Assembly (NCBI GenBank): GCA_005405945.1
Contig: BJHW01000001.1
Coordinates: 6,820,001 to 6,884,000 of the forward strand
Origin: Streptomyces violaceusniger
Lineage (GTDB): Bacteria; Actinomycetota; Actinomycetes; Streptomycetales; Streptomycetaceae
Direction: 5' to 3'
Length of the DNA stretch: 64,000 nucleotides
Below, piece after piece: positions 37,084 through 45,116 of the stretch (position 1 is its first letter; the number at the start of each line of letters is the position of its first letter). The translations under genes and the position numbers were made by a program. Below the pieces are notes generated by a model. That model did not search any database. It was not told where the DNA came from and saw only the letters and a program-made list of their open reading frames with translations.

Positions 37084-39063
37084 TCATCGGGTCTCCGGGT
37101 CCGCTCGCGCTGCGGGGTTTCCGCCGAGGAGTTCGCCCAGGCCCTGGCGGGTGGTGGCCAGCACCACGCGGTCGTGCGGCTTCAGTACATAGCCGGGGTG
37201 CGGGTCCCACACCAGACCGGGCTCCCGGTCGGCGCCGTCGTACGGGAGCGCCGCGGCGAGGTCGCGCTGCCGGTCCGCCGGTTCCGCCGCGTCGAGCGCG
37301 ATCACCCGCCAGGCGCCCGGCTTGAACGCTTCGGCGACCGTGCGGTCCTCCAGCTGCGGGTGGCCCGCGACGTGCAGTGCGGCGAAGAGCAGCACTGTGC
37401 GTTCGACCGGTATGGCGCCCAGGACCTGGCGGCCCATCATGGCTCCGGCGAAGGCCGGTGCCGCGAGTGTCGAGACACTGCGGCTGCGGGTCAGGGCCTG
37501 GGGGTGAGCGGCCCGCAGGGTGCGGTAGACGGCGGTGGCGAAGTGATCGTCGTACAGGCGCAGTGCCGCCCGCAGTCCGGGTTCGACCGAGCGGGCGTAC
37601 AGCGTCGCCTCCAGGTTGGTGATGTCGGAGCTGGTCAGCGCGAGCAGCGCATGCGCCCGCCGGATCTTGGCGGCCTCCAGCACGCCTTCCTGGGTGACGT
37701 CACCGATGACGGTGGGCACCCCCAGCCGCCGGGCGAGCGGGACGCCTCGCGCCTCGGGGTCCTCCTCCACACACACCACAGGGATGTCCAGCTCACGCAG
37801 TCTCGCCAGCACACGAGTGCCCACCTTGCCGAGGCCGAGCAGGACGACATGGCCGGAGAGCCCGCGCGGCGGCCGACGCAGCGCGGACGCGGTCCGGAAG
37901 GTGCCCAGCGCTTCGAGGGCCGCGGCCACCAGGACGGGCAGCAGGAGCAAACCGATCAGCCCGGACAGCAGTTGGAGGATCTTGCGCGCGGTCGGCTCGT
38001 CGAGCGCCGGGTCGTCGATGGCCAGCACGTCCAGCACCGTGAGGTAGGCCGCGTGCGGGAGGTCGTCCCCGGTGAACCGCCACGAGGCGAGGGCGAGCGC
38101 GAGCACGGCGGTCACCATCCCGGCGACGGACCAGCGCAGCCGTCGGGAGAACAGCGAGGCGAGCGGCACCCGGCGACTGCCGAGCCGCCGCGGCGGTAGG
38201 GGTGTACCGGTGGAGGAGACGGCTTCCAGCACCACCGTGCCGCGCCCGGTGGCGGCGGCGACCTCCGCGTCGCCGGGCAGCAGGCGCGGACCGTCGTCTC
38301 CGCTGCTGTCCGAGCCCTCGCTGCCGCCGGGGTCACTGGTGGTGGACGAGAGGAGCGCGAGGGTACACAGACCCGGATCGGCGACCTCCTCGCGGCCGGG
38401 CGGGGTGCGCTCGGCCGCGTGCAGCAGCAGCCCGTCGGCCTGCACCACTTTCCGGGTGCCCGCGACAGCGGTGGCCGCGAGCGCGGGAGCCACGGTGTCC
38501 GCGTCGGACAGCACGGTGGTGGCGGCGTCCAGCTCCGCCGGGTCCATGCCGGGGTCGGCGACCACCGCGGCCTGGTCGAGCAGGTCTTCCAGGTGCTGGC
38601 CCAGTTTGCGGTTGTAGAGCCGGATGACCAGCCGCAGCCGGGGATTGAGCCGACGGGCACGGAGTGCGGCGTGGATGTTGGTCTCGTCGTCGTCATGGAC
38701 CAGAGCCAGTGCCGTGGCCCGCTCCGCCCCCGCCTCGGTCAGCACGTCATCGGCGAGGTCCGGCGCCTCCATGATCCGAACACCGGTATCCGGAGCCCCA
38801 CCGGCCGCGCCCTGGCGGGGGAGCGGCGCCCGTCCGACCGCCGCTGCCACGCGGCCGAGGAGGGCGGACGCGCGAGCGGGTCCTGTGGTCCGTAACCGCG
38901 TGGTCTCCCCTACCGGGGCCGCGACCGGAACGACGACCGTCACCTGTGTGCGGTAGACCTCGTGCAGTTCGGCCGCCAGACGGTGGGCCAGCGCGTCGTC
39001 ACCGCAGACGATCATGTGCGGGACGGCGGGATCGCCGGGCAACCTTTGAGGTGAGGAAGACAT
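37084..39063 (-). CDS. RCK-TM-RCK potassium-channel-like NAD-binding protein
   Basis: 659 residues. N-terminal Rossmann domain (about 15-220: HMIVCGDDALAHRLAAELHE, VRLYNRKLGQHLEDLL-like end), then two membrane helices (VAGMVTAVLALALASWRF near 315 and QLLSGLIGLLLLPVLVAAAL near 365) with a pore-loop-like stretch YLTVLDVLAIDDPALDEPT between them, then a second RCK domain (HVVLLGLGKVGTRVLARLRE). The loop has no TVGYG filter, so ordinary K+ selectivity is doubtful. It is related to CASTOR/POLLUX-like proteins in layout only loosely. It lies upstream of the PucR-type gene and downstream of the NhaD-type permease gene on the same strand. Confidence 0.82.
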   Translation of the reverse strand: MSSSPQRLPGDPAVPHMIVCGDDALAHRLAAELHEVYRTQVTVVVPVAAPVGETTRLRTTGPARASALLGRVAAAVGRAPLPRQGAAGGAPDTGVRIMEAPDLADDVLTEAGAERATALALVHDDDETNIHAALRARRLNPRLRLVIRLYNRKLGQHLEDLLDQAAVVADPGMDPAELDAATTVLSDADTVAPALAATAVAGTRKVVQADGLLLHAAERTPPGREEVADPGLCTLALLSSTTSDPGGSEGSDSSGDDGPRLLPGDAEVAAATGRGTVVLEAVSSTGTPLPPRRLGSRRVPLASLFSRRLRWSVAGMVTAVLALALASWRFTGDDLPHAAYLTVLDVLAIDDPALDEPTARKILQLLSGLIGLLLLPVLVAAALEALGTFRTASALRRPPRGLSGHVVLLGLGKVGTRVLARLRELDIPVVCVEEDPEARGVPLARRLGVPTVIGDVTQEGVLEAAKIRRAHALLALTSSDITNLEATLYARSVEPGLRAALRLYDDHFATAVYRTLRAAHPQALTRSRSVSTLAAPAFAGAMMGRQVLGAIPVERTVLLFAALHVAGHPQLEDRTVAEAFKPGAWRVIALDAAEPADRQRDLAAALPYDGADREPGLVWDPHPGYVLKPHDRVVLATTRQGLGELLGGNPAARADPETR

Positions 39064-39100
39064 GATGGTGCAGACCCCCGTCGGTCGGTGACATCAGCCG

Positions 39101-40399
39101 TCATCCAAGGGCGAAGTACCGCAGCCACAGGTATCCGGCGGCGATGGTGACCGTGACCGCGGTGACGACCAGCCCGTACTTGGTGAACTGCCAGAAGGAG
39201 ATGGGCTGCTGGTTGCGTTCGGCGATGCCGAGGACGACGACGTTGGCGGACGCGCCGATGGCGGTGGCGTTGCCGCCGAGGTCCGCGCCCAGGGCCAGGG
39301 CCCACCACAGCACATGGACACCGTCGCCGCCGAAGCCGTGCGCGAGGTCGGCGGTGATGGGGGCCATGGTGGCGACGTACGGAATGTTGTCGACGACCCC
39401 GGACAGCACGGCCGAGCCGAACACCAGCAGCATCGTCGCGCCCAGTTCGCTGCCACCGGTCGCGTCCGCCAGGGCGCGGGAGACCTCCCCGATGACGCCT
39501 GTTTCGATGAGCGCTCCGACCATGATGAACAGCCCGGCGAAGAACGCGAGGGTCGGCCACTCCACCTCCTTCAGCGCCTCACCGGTCTCCACCTTCGAGA
39601 TGGCGATGAGTATCCCGGCGCCGAGCAGGGCGACCACGCTCGGCGCGTAGTGCAGCACCGGATGGGCCACGAATCCGAACACGACCAGGGTCAGGACTCC
39701 CAGGCCCTGGTACAGCAGCCGGTGGTCGCGGATGGCTTCGCGCTCTTCCAGCGCCATCACGTCGGCGGCGCGGTCCTCGTCGTACACCAGCACCTTGCGG
39801 AACATCACCCGGCACATCACCACCAGCACGGCGGTGAGCACCGCGGCGATGGGGGCGAGGTGGACCAGGAAGTCATTGAAGGTCAGCCCGCCCCGGCTGG
39901 CGATGATGATGTTCGGCGGGTCACCGACCAGGGTGGCGGTCCCGCCGATGTTGGATGCCATCACCTCCGCGATCAAGAACGGCGCCGCCGGCAGCACGAG
40001 GCGTTCACACACCAGCAGGGTGACGGGGGCGACGAGCAGGACCGTGGTGACGTTGTCCAGCAGCGCGGAGGCGGACGCGGTGATGACTATCAGCATGGTC
40101 ATCACGCGGAAGGGCTTGCCGCGGGCGCGTTTGACCGCCCAGATCGCCAGATACTCGAACAGGCCCGTCTGACGCAGGACTCCGACGATCGCCATCATGC
40201 CGAGCAGCAGGAAGATGACGTTCCAGTCGATCCCGGAGTGCTCGTCGAAGAAGGCGGCCTTGTCATCGGTGGCACTGATCGTGAGCATGGCCGCCGCCCC
40301 GGCCAGGGCGGCGGCCGTACGGTGCACGTGCTCGCTGATGATCGCCACGTACGCGATCACGAAGACCGCGATCGCCGCCCAGCTGTGCCAGTCGCTCAT
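39101..40399 (-). CDS. ArsB/NhaD-type SLC13-like ion permease
   Basis: 432 residues with about eleven membrane segments. Family hallmarks are FLLLGMMAIVGVLRQTGLFE, SALLDNVTTVLLVAPVTLLV and IAEVMASNIGGTATLVGDPP, the repeated half-sites of the ion-transporter superfamily (the NxGGxxTxxGDPPN motif is clear). Members are Na+/H+ antiporters (NhaD) or arsenite/anion permeases; the surrounding cation genes favour cation or proton coupling, but this is inference. The ATG overlaps the stop of the CBS gene by four bases (ATGA). Confidence 0.88.
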   Translation of the reverse strand: MSDWHSWAAIAVFVIAYVAIISEHVHRTAAALAGAAAMLTISATDDKAAFFDEHSGIDWNVIFLLLGMMAIVGVLRQTGLFEYLAIWAVKRARGKPFRVMTMLIVITASASALLDNVTTVLLVAPVTLLVCERLVLPAAPFLIAEVMASNIGGTATLVGDPPNIIIASRGGLTFNDFLVHLAPIAAVLTAVLVVMCRVMFRKVLVYDEDRAADVMALEEREAIRDHRLLYQGLGVLTLVVFGFVAHPVLHYAPSVVALLGAGILIAISKVETGEALKEVEWPTLAFFAGLFIMVGALIETGVIGEVSRALADATGGSELGATMLLVFGSAVLSGVVDNIPYVATMAPITADLAHGFGGDGVHVLWWALALGADLGGNATAIGASANVVVLGIAERNQQPISFWQFTKYGLVVTAVTVTIAAGYLWLRYFALG

Positions 40400-40866
40400 G
40401 TCACCCCAAGAAGACGTTCCAGCAGATGCGCGGCGGTGATCACGCCGAGCAGCCGGGAGCCGCCGCGCTCCCCTCGCTCATCCCGTTCCACCACGGCGAT
40501 CAGCGGGCTGCGTTCGCGCGCCATCAGCGCCGCGACCTCCAGCGCGGTGTCATCCGGGTCCGCGACCGGCGGCTTGTGACGTTCCCGGGGCAGGCAGTCG
40601 GCCACCCGCCGTCCCGCCAGCGCCTGGCACAGCCGGTCCGCGTGCGGCTCGTCGACCACCGCCGCGAGCGTGGGGTCTTCGATCACGTAGCCGGGCACGA
40701 GCAGCTTGACCAGAGCCGACCCGGGCAGCACGGCGTAGGGCTCTGCTCCGTCGTCCATCACCAGCACCCCGGGCAGCCGCTGCTCCGCCAGCAGCCGGGC
40801 CGCGTCCAGCGCATCGCTGTCCAGACGCACCGACGGATATTCCACCGCCAGATCACGTGCGCGCAT
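40396..40866 (-). CDS. CBS-pair protein
   Basis: 156 residues from the ATG at 40866 (MRARDLAVEYPSVRLDSDAL), which has GGAGGAGG upstream. Two CBS motifs: residues about 8-60 (LDAARLLAEQRLPGVLVMDD) and about 95-150 (TALEVAALMARERSPLIAVV, then LLGVITAAHLLERLLG). CBS pairs bind adenosine nucleotides or c-di-AMP and gate transporters. It is wedged between and overlaps both the CPA1 antiporter gene (14 bases) and the NhaD-type permease gene (4 bases), so a regulatory subunit for one or both is likely. Confidence 0.88.
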   Translation of the reverse strand: MRARDLAVEYPSVRLDSDALDAARLLAEQRLPGVLVMDDGAEPYAVLPGSALVKLLVPGYVIEDPTLAAVVDEPHADRLCQALAGRRVADCLPRERHKPPVADPDDTALEVAALMARERSPLIAVVERDERGERGGSRLLGVITAAHLLERLLGVT

Positions 40867-42130
40867 TGCCGTCCTCCTCCGTCCGGGCCGCAGGCTCCGC
40901 GGCCACCGCAGTCCGCTTCCCCTTGTGATCATCGTCATCGTCGTCATCCGGTATGCCGACGAGGTCCTCGACATCGAAGAGACGGGCGACGGGCACATCC
41001 GTACTGCTGTGGGCGGCGATGGAGAAGGCGATGCACACCGCGATCAGGGTGTATGCCTCCTGGCCTTGCGGAATGCCGGACTGGAGCACCAGCAGCCCGT
41101 AGACGACGGAGGCGAAGCCCTTGGGGCCGAACCAGGCCGCCGCCAGCTTCTCCCGCCGGTCGAAACGCGTGCCGATCAGCGAGATCAGCAGCGACGCAGG
41201 CCGGATCAGAACGATCGCCAGCACCACGGCGACATATCCGCCGGCCGACAGGTCACCGAACAACCGCGGCGTCAGCAGCGCCCCGAATACCAGCAGCGCC
41301 GCGAACTTGCTCAGCTCCGCCAGCGCCTCCCCCAGCGGCTCGAAGGCATGCCTGGACTCCGGCGACACCGAGGCGAGCACCGCGCCCGCGGAGAAGGCCG
41401 CCAGGTAGGGGTTGGCGTGGGTGAGATGGCAGGTGGCGTAAAGGATCACCCCGGCCGCCAGCGGCAGCAGCGGCTGGAGCTTCGGCTCCGCACCCAGCAG
41501 CCGGAACCGTACGAGCCCGTTCACGACCAGCGGCAGCACGATGCCCAGCGCCAGACCGCCGACCAGCTCCAGAGCGATCTTCGACAGCGACGCCTCCGCC
41601 GCATCCGAGGTCGGCCCCGCCGTCGCGATCAGCACCAGCACGACCGGCAGCGCCAACCCGTCGTTGATTCCGCTCTCCACGTTCAGCAGCTGCCGCAGCC
41701 GCGCCGGGACCTCCTTGCGGCCCACGATCGCCGACGCGAACACCGGGTCGGTCGGCGCCAGCACGGCACCGACCAGGAAGGACGTCGTCCAGTCCAGCCC
41801 GGCCAAGAAATGGGTGATCAGCGCCATCCCCACGAACGCCAGCGGCATCCCCACACCGAGGGCACGCGCCGGATTCCGCCAGGCGCCGCGCAACGCGGGG
41901 AACGAGACATGCATACCGTCGGTGAACAGCACCGCGAACAACGCCAGATCGGCCGTGACCGAGACGATCGGGCTGTCCGCCGTGATGTGGATCAACCCGA
42001 ACGCCCCGTCACCGACGAGCGCGCCCGCGACGAGGAAGAGCAGCGACGTGGAGAGCACGGAGCGGGCCGCCAGACCCGAGACCAGCACCGCGATGAGGAG
42101 TGCGACGCCGAAAACAGCGATGAGCACCAT
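40853..42130 (-). CDS. CPA1-family cation:proton antiporter (NhaP-like)
   Basis: 425 residues with about twelve membrane segments. VLAPTDPVFASAIVGRKEVP and LNVESGINDGLALPVVLVLI hold the TDP and ESxxND motifs that carry the ion-binding aspartates of NhaP-type antiporters. The C-terminal tail is short and very acidic (PDDDDDDDHKGKR). It exchanges Na+ or K+ for protons across the cytoplasmic membrane. First gene of the overlapping set antiporter, CBS protein, NhaD-type permease. Confidence 0.92.
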   Translation of the reverse strand: MVLIAVFGVALLIAVLVSGLAARSVLSTSLLFLVAGALVGDGAFGLIHITADSPIVSVTADLALFAVLFTDGMHVSFPALRGAWRNPARALGVGMPLAFVGMALITHFLAGLDWTTSFLVGAVLAPTDPVFASAIVGRKEVPARLRQLLNVESGINDGLALPVVLVLIATAGPTSDAAEASLSKIALELVGGLALGIVLPLVVNGLVRFRLLGAEPKLQPLLPLAAGVILYATCHLTHANPYLAAFSAGAVLASVSPESRHAFEPLGEALAELSKFAALLVFGALLTPRLFGDLSAGGYVAVVLAIVLIRPASLLISLIGTRFDRREKLAAAWFGPKGFASVVYGLLVLQSGIPQGQEAYTLIAVCIAFSIAAHSSTDVPVARLFDVEDLVGIPDDDDDDDHKGKRTAVAAEPAARTEEDGNART

Positions 42131-42352
42131 GGGTCGTTCCGCCCCCGATCGGCAAAGAGAGTGATCCCCTGTTCGCCGACCAGGCTTCCCGGCACACCGC
42201 CAGGCACCTTACAGGATCCTGACGCGTTGACTATGGAATCTTGATCCCGGGTCGTCACCGCTCTTGGCAGAGCCCGCCCGGTACCCCGAGCTGGGGCGGT
42301 CATGCCTGTGCCTGCGTCGGGGCCCGCCTGCCGTGCCGCGCTGTTCTTACGG

Positions 42353-43290
42353 TCAGTTGTTCAGGTCGCGGCGTCCGAAACGGACCGCGCCCAGCGCCAC
42401 GAACGCGACCGCGGCACCGCCGAGGAGCGCGGACGACGACACGTCGGCCGAAGGCGGCCCCGGCCCCGGTGACCAGGGCACCGAAGCGCTGGAGTACCAC
42501 AGCGGTGCGGGTGACGGGGTGGGCGAGCAGGAGGTCGAGTTGCCCGGACTCCTCCTCACCCGCGATGGCGCGGGACCCGGTGGCAATGCCGTAGATCATG
42601 GCGAGCAACGGCAGGATCAGGCCGAAGACACTGGCCTGGAGATAGCCGGCGGCGGTGGCGTCGATATGCAGGGCATCGCGCATGGCCTCGGGCAGGCTTG
42701 CTGTGTTGTTCTTCTGGGAGGGGTAGGTGGAGGCGTACATCATCGCGACCGCTGCGGTGCCCAGAGCGGCCAGGCGGCCGTCGCGGATGATGCCGACCCG
42801 GTCGGCGACCGCTTCGACCTCGCTCATGATGTGGCTGGACATGAAGACGGTCTGGACCCTCGCGGCGGCCTCGAGGACCAGATCGAGGAAGGTCTGCTGG
42901 ACCAGTGGGTCGAGTCCTGAGGTGGGTTCGTCGAGGATCAGCAGCTCGATCGTCGATGCTTTCCTGCGGCACGCCGCCGCGCAGGGCGGCGAGGAAGCGC
43001 AGATAGTTGTGGACGTTCTGTCGTCCGTCGCAGACGAAGTCACCGGCCAGGTAGCCCCCGGGTGCGCAGTCGGATCCCGTCGGCACGTGGATCGAGGTCG
43101 AGGACGGTGGCGGTGCCGCCGGTGGGGCGGATGAGATCGAGCAGCAGGCGGATGGTGGTGGACTTGCCGGCGCCGTTGGGCCCGAGGAACCCGAAGACCT
43201 CCCCGGCATGGACGTCAGGGACAGGCCGGTCAGGCTGCGGCGGAGGCCGACGTCTTGGTGAGCTCCCGGAGTTCGATGACATTTTCCATA
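42353..43290 (-). pseudogene. ABC exporter remnant: ATPase fused to permease, both internally deleted
   Basis: Pieces of an ABC-2 drug-type exporter. ATPase part: MENVIELRELTK, then FGFLGPNGAGKSTTIRLLLD (Walker A), then NYLRFLAALRGGVPQESID, then LLILDEPTSGLDPLVQQTF (Walker B). The segment with the LSGGQ-type signature is missing between the last two, and three frame changes are seen. After DGRLAAL the sequence jumps directly to a permease (AVAMMYASTYPSQKNNTASL, ASVFGLILPLLAMIYGIATG) that itself lacks its middle and ends ALGAVRFGRRDLNN. These large losses mean a truly dead gene. The divergent MarR gene was its likely regulator. Confidence 0.8.
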
Positions 43291-43310
43291 CTCGGAACAT
43301 AGCGAATATT

Positions 43311-43340
43311 CAGAGATCTGTAAACGAATGGAGATCTCTG
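43311..43340. promoter_or_regulatory. inverted repeat in the MarR/ABC divergent promoter
   Basis: CAGAGATCT (43311-43319) and AGATCTCTG (43332-43340) are exact reverse complements with 12 bases between. It lies between the divergent MarR and ABC genes in an AT-rich patch, a typical site for a MarR/GbsR dimer. Confidence 0.6.
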
Positions 43341-43362
43341 ATGGTTTAGTACGCTGAGAGCC

Positions 43363-43951
43363 ATGGAAGGCGACGAGGGCACCCGACTGCGCGAGACGGC
43401 GGAAAGACAGGCGCTTACCCTGGCGCAGGGCAGCATGCAGAAAGACCACCGCGCGGGTGATGACCGCCCTCCTCTTCAGCCGGCAGGAGACGATGACGGC
43501 TGCCGACCTCTGCGAGGAGCTGCGCATCAGCTCCGGCGCCGTCTCCAGCGCGGTCAAGCGACTCATTCCCACGGGCATGATCGAGCACGTCCCGGCCCCG
43601 GGAAGTCGCCGTGACCACTACCGCTTCCGCGAGCACGCCTGGGCCACCTTGATGAGCAGCCAGAACGAGATCCTCGCCGTCATGGGCGACGCCGCTGCCG
43701 AGGGCATCAAGGAGGCCGGCGCGGACAGCGTCGCCGGGCGCCGCCTCCACGAGATGCAGGACTTCTCCGCATTCACCTGGCGCGAGATGACAGCGTTGAT
43801 CGACCATTGGCGGGAACAGTACGACGCCGGTCGCTGGCAGCAGCCCCCGGTCCCATTCACCGGGTCCGACCAGCGTCAGGGCCGGTCCGGGCCACGCCTA
43901 CGGCGATGCAGGAAGCGGCCGTGCGCGGCCTCGGTGTGGGTAACGACGTAG
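43363..43951 (+). CDS. MarR/GbsR-family regulator, one frameshift
   Basis: About 160-195 residues. N-terminal frame GTRLRETAERQALTLAQGSM, then a second frame VMTALLFSRQETMTAADLCE and ISSGAVSSAVKRLIPTGMIE (recognition helix) and the wing VPAPGSRRDHYRF. One extra A in the A3 run at 43440-43444 explains the frame change; unlike most breaks in this window it is a gain. The C-terminal tail after residue 150 overlaps the convergent KdpD-like gene by 76 bases and is probably not native. It diverges from the ABC exporter remnant and likely once regulated it. Confidence 0.78.
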
Positions 43952-45080
43952 ACATCGATGTCGTCGCCGGACCCCTCGATGATGGACTCGCCCACGCCCC
44001 GGGTGAACAGCTCCTTGACGCGACTGCGCCGGGTGGCGCCGATGACGATCTGGGTAGCGTTGACCTCGCGGGCCAGTTCCAGGACGGCTCGTGCGGTGTC
44101 GTCGCCGGTCACCGTGTGGAAAGTGCCGCCGAGGTCCTCCACGAGGGCACGTTGGCGGGACAGGAGCTGCGGGGAGGCGGTGACCAGCCCGTCGCCGCGT
44201 TCGACGTGGACGGCGAGGAATTCGCCGCCCGCCCCGCGGGAGGCGGTCCGTTTGCCACGTCGGATGAGGGTGTCGCCTTCGGTCCCTCCGGACAGGGCGA
44301 CCAGCACGCGTTCCCGGGTGCCCCACGGCTGCTGGATGCCATGGTTCTTGCGGTAGCGCAGGAGGGCTTCCTCGACGCGGTCGGCTGCCCACAGCAGAGC
44401 GATCTCCCGCAAGGCGGTGAGGTTGCCGGGCCGGAAGTAGTGGGTCAGAGCGGCGTCGATCTTCTCTGTCGGGTAGACGTTGCCGTGGGCCATCCGCCGG
44501 CGCAGTGCCTCTGCGGACATGTCGACCAGTTCGATCTGGTCGGCGCGGCGGACCACGTCGTCGGGGATGGTTTCCCGCTGTCTGATGCCGGTGATCTGTT
44601 CGACGATGTCGCCCAGGGACTCCAGATGCTGGATGTTGACGGTGGAGATGACGTCGATGCCCGCTTCCAGCAGCTCTTCGACGTCTTGCCAGCGTTTTTC
44701 GTGGCGGGAGCCGGGGACGTTGGTGTGGGCGAGCTCGTCGACCAGGGCGACGTGCGGATGGCGGGCGAGTACGGCGTCGAGATCCATCTCGGGGAAGGCG
44801 GTTCCGCGGTAGGGGACGCTCGCGCGGGGCACGGTTTCCAGGCCCTCGGCCATCTTCCGGGTCAGCGGCCGTCCGTAGTCCTCCATGAAGCCGATGACCA
44901 CGTCGGTGCCCCGACCGGCGCGGCGTTGTCCCTCACCGAGCATGTCGTAGGTCTTGCCGACCCGGGAGCCGCCCCGAGGTAGACCCGTAGCCTGCCGCGC
45001 GGCACGTGCCACTCCTTTCGGGCGGGGGCCGGGACGTAGTCCCGTGGCTCGTCGAGGAAGCCGAGGCCCCTCCTCTCCAT
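43876..45080 (-). CDS. stand-alone KdpD sensor-plus-Usp protein without histidine kinase, one frameshift
   Basis: About 401 residues. The KdpD N-terminal domain reads RLRVYLGAAPGVGKTYDMLG after repair of one base near 44961-44966 (Walker-like GxxPGVGKT), with VALVDELAHTNVPGSRHEKR and STVNIQHLESLGDIVEQIT; a universal-stress-protein domain follows (about 235-370: RERVLVALSGGTEGDTLIRR, QIVIGATRRSRVKELFTRG). The DUF4118 membrane part, GAF and kinase are all absent, and it ends cleanly after the Usp domain. It lies 36 bases after kdpD on the same strand and so is the last gene of the kdp operon. It could titrate or modulate KdpD/KdpE signalling. Confidence 0.85.
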
Positions 45081-45116
45081 GGTCGTACGCCGACCGGCCG
45101 TACGTGCTTCCCCGGC

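Noticed and set aside
43876..45080. KdpD-like gene as a merely truncated kdpD pseudogene
   Set aside because: Apart from one homopolymer-type base loss it is complete for two domains, ends after a whole domain, and differs in sequence from kdpD throughout.
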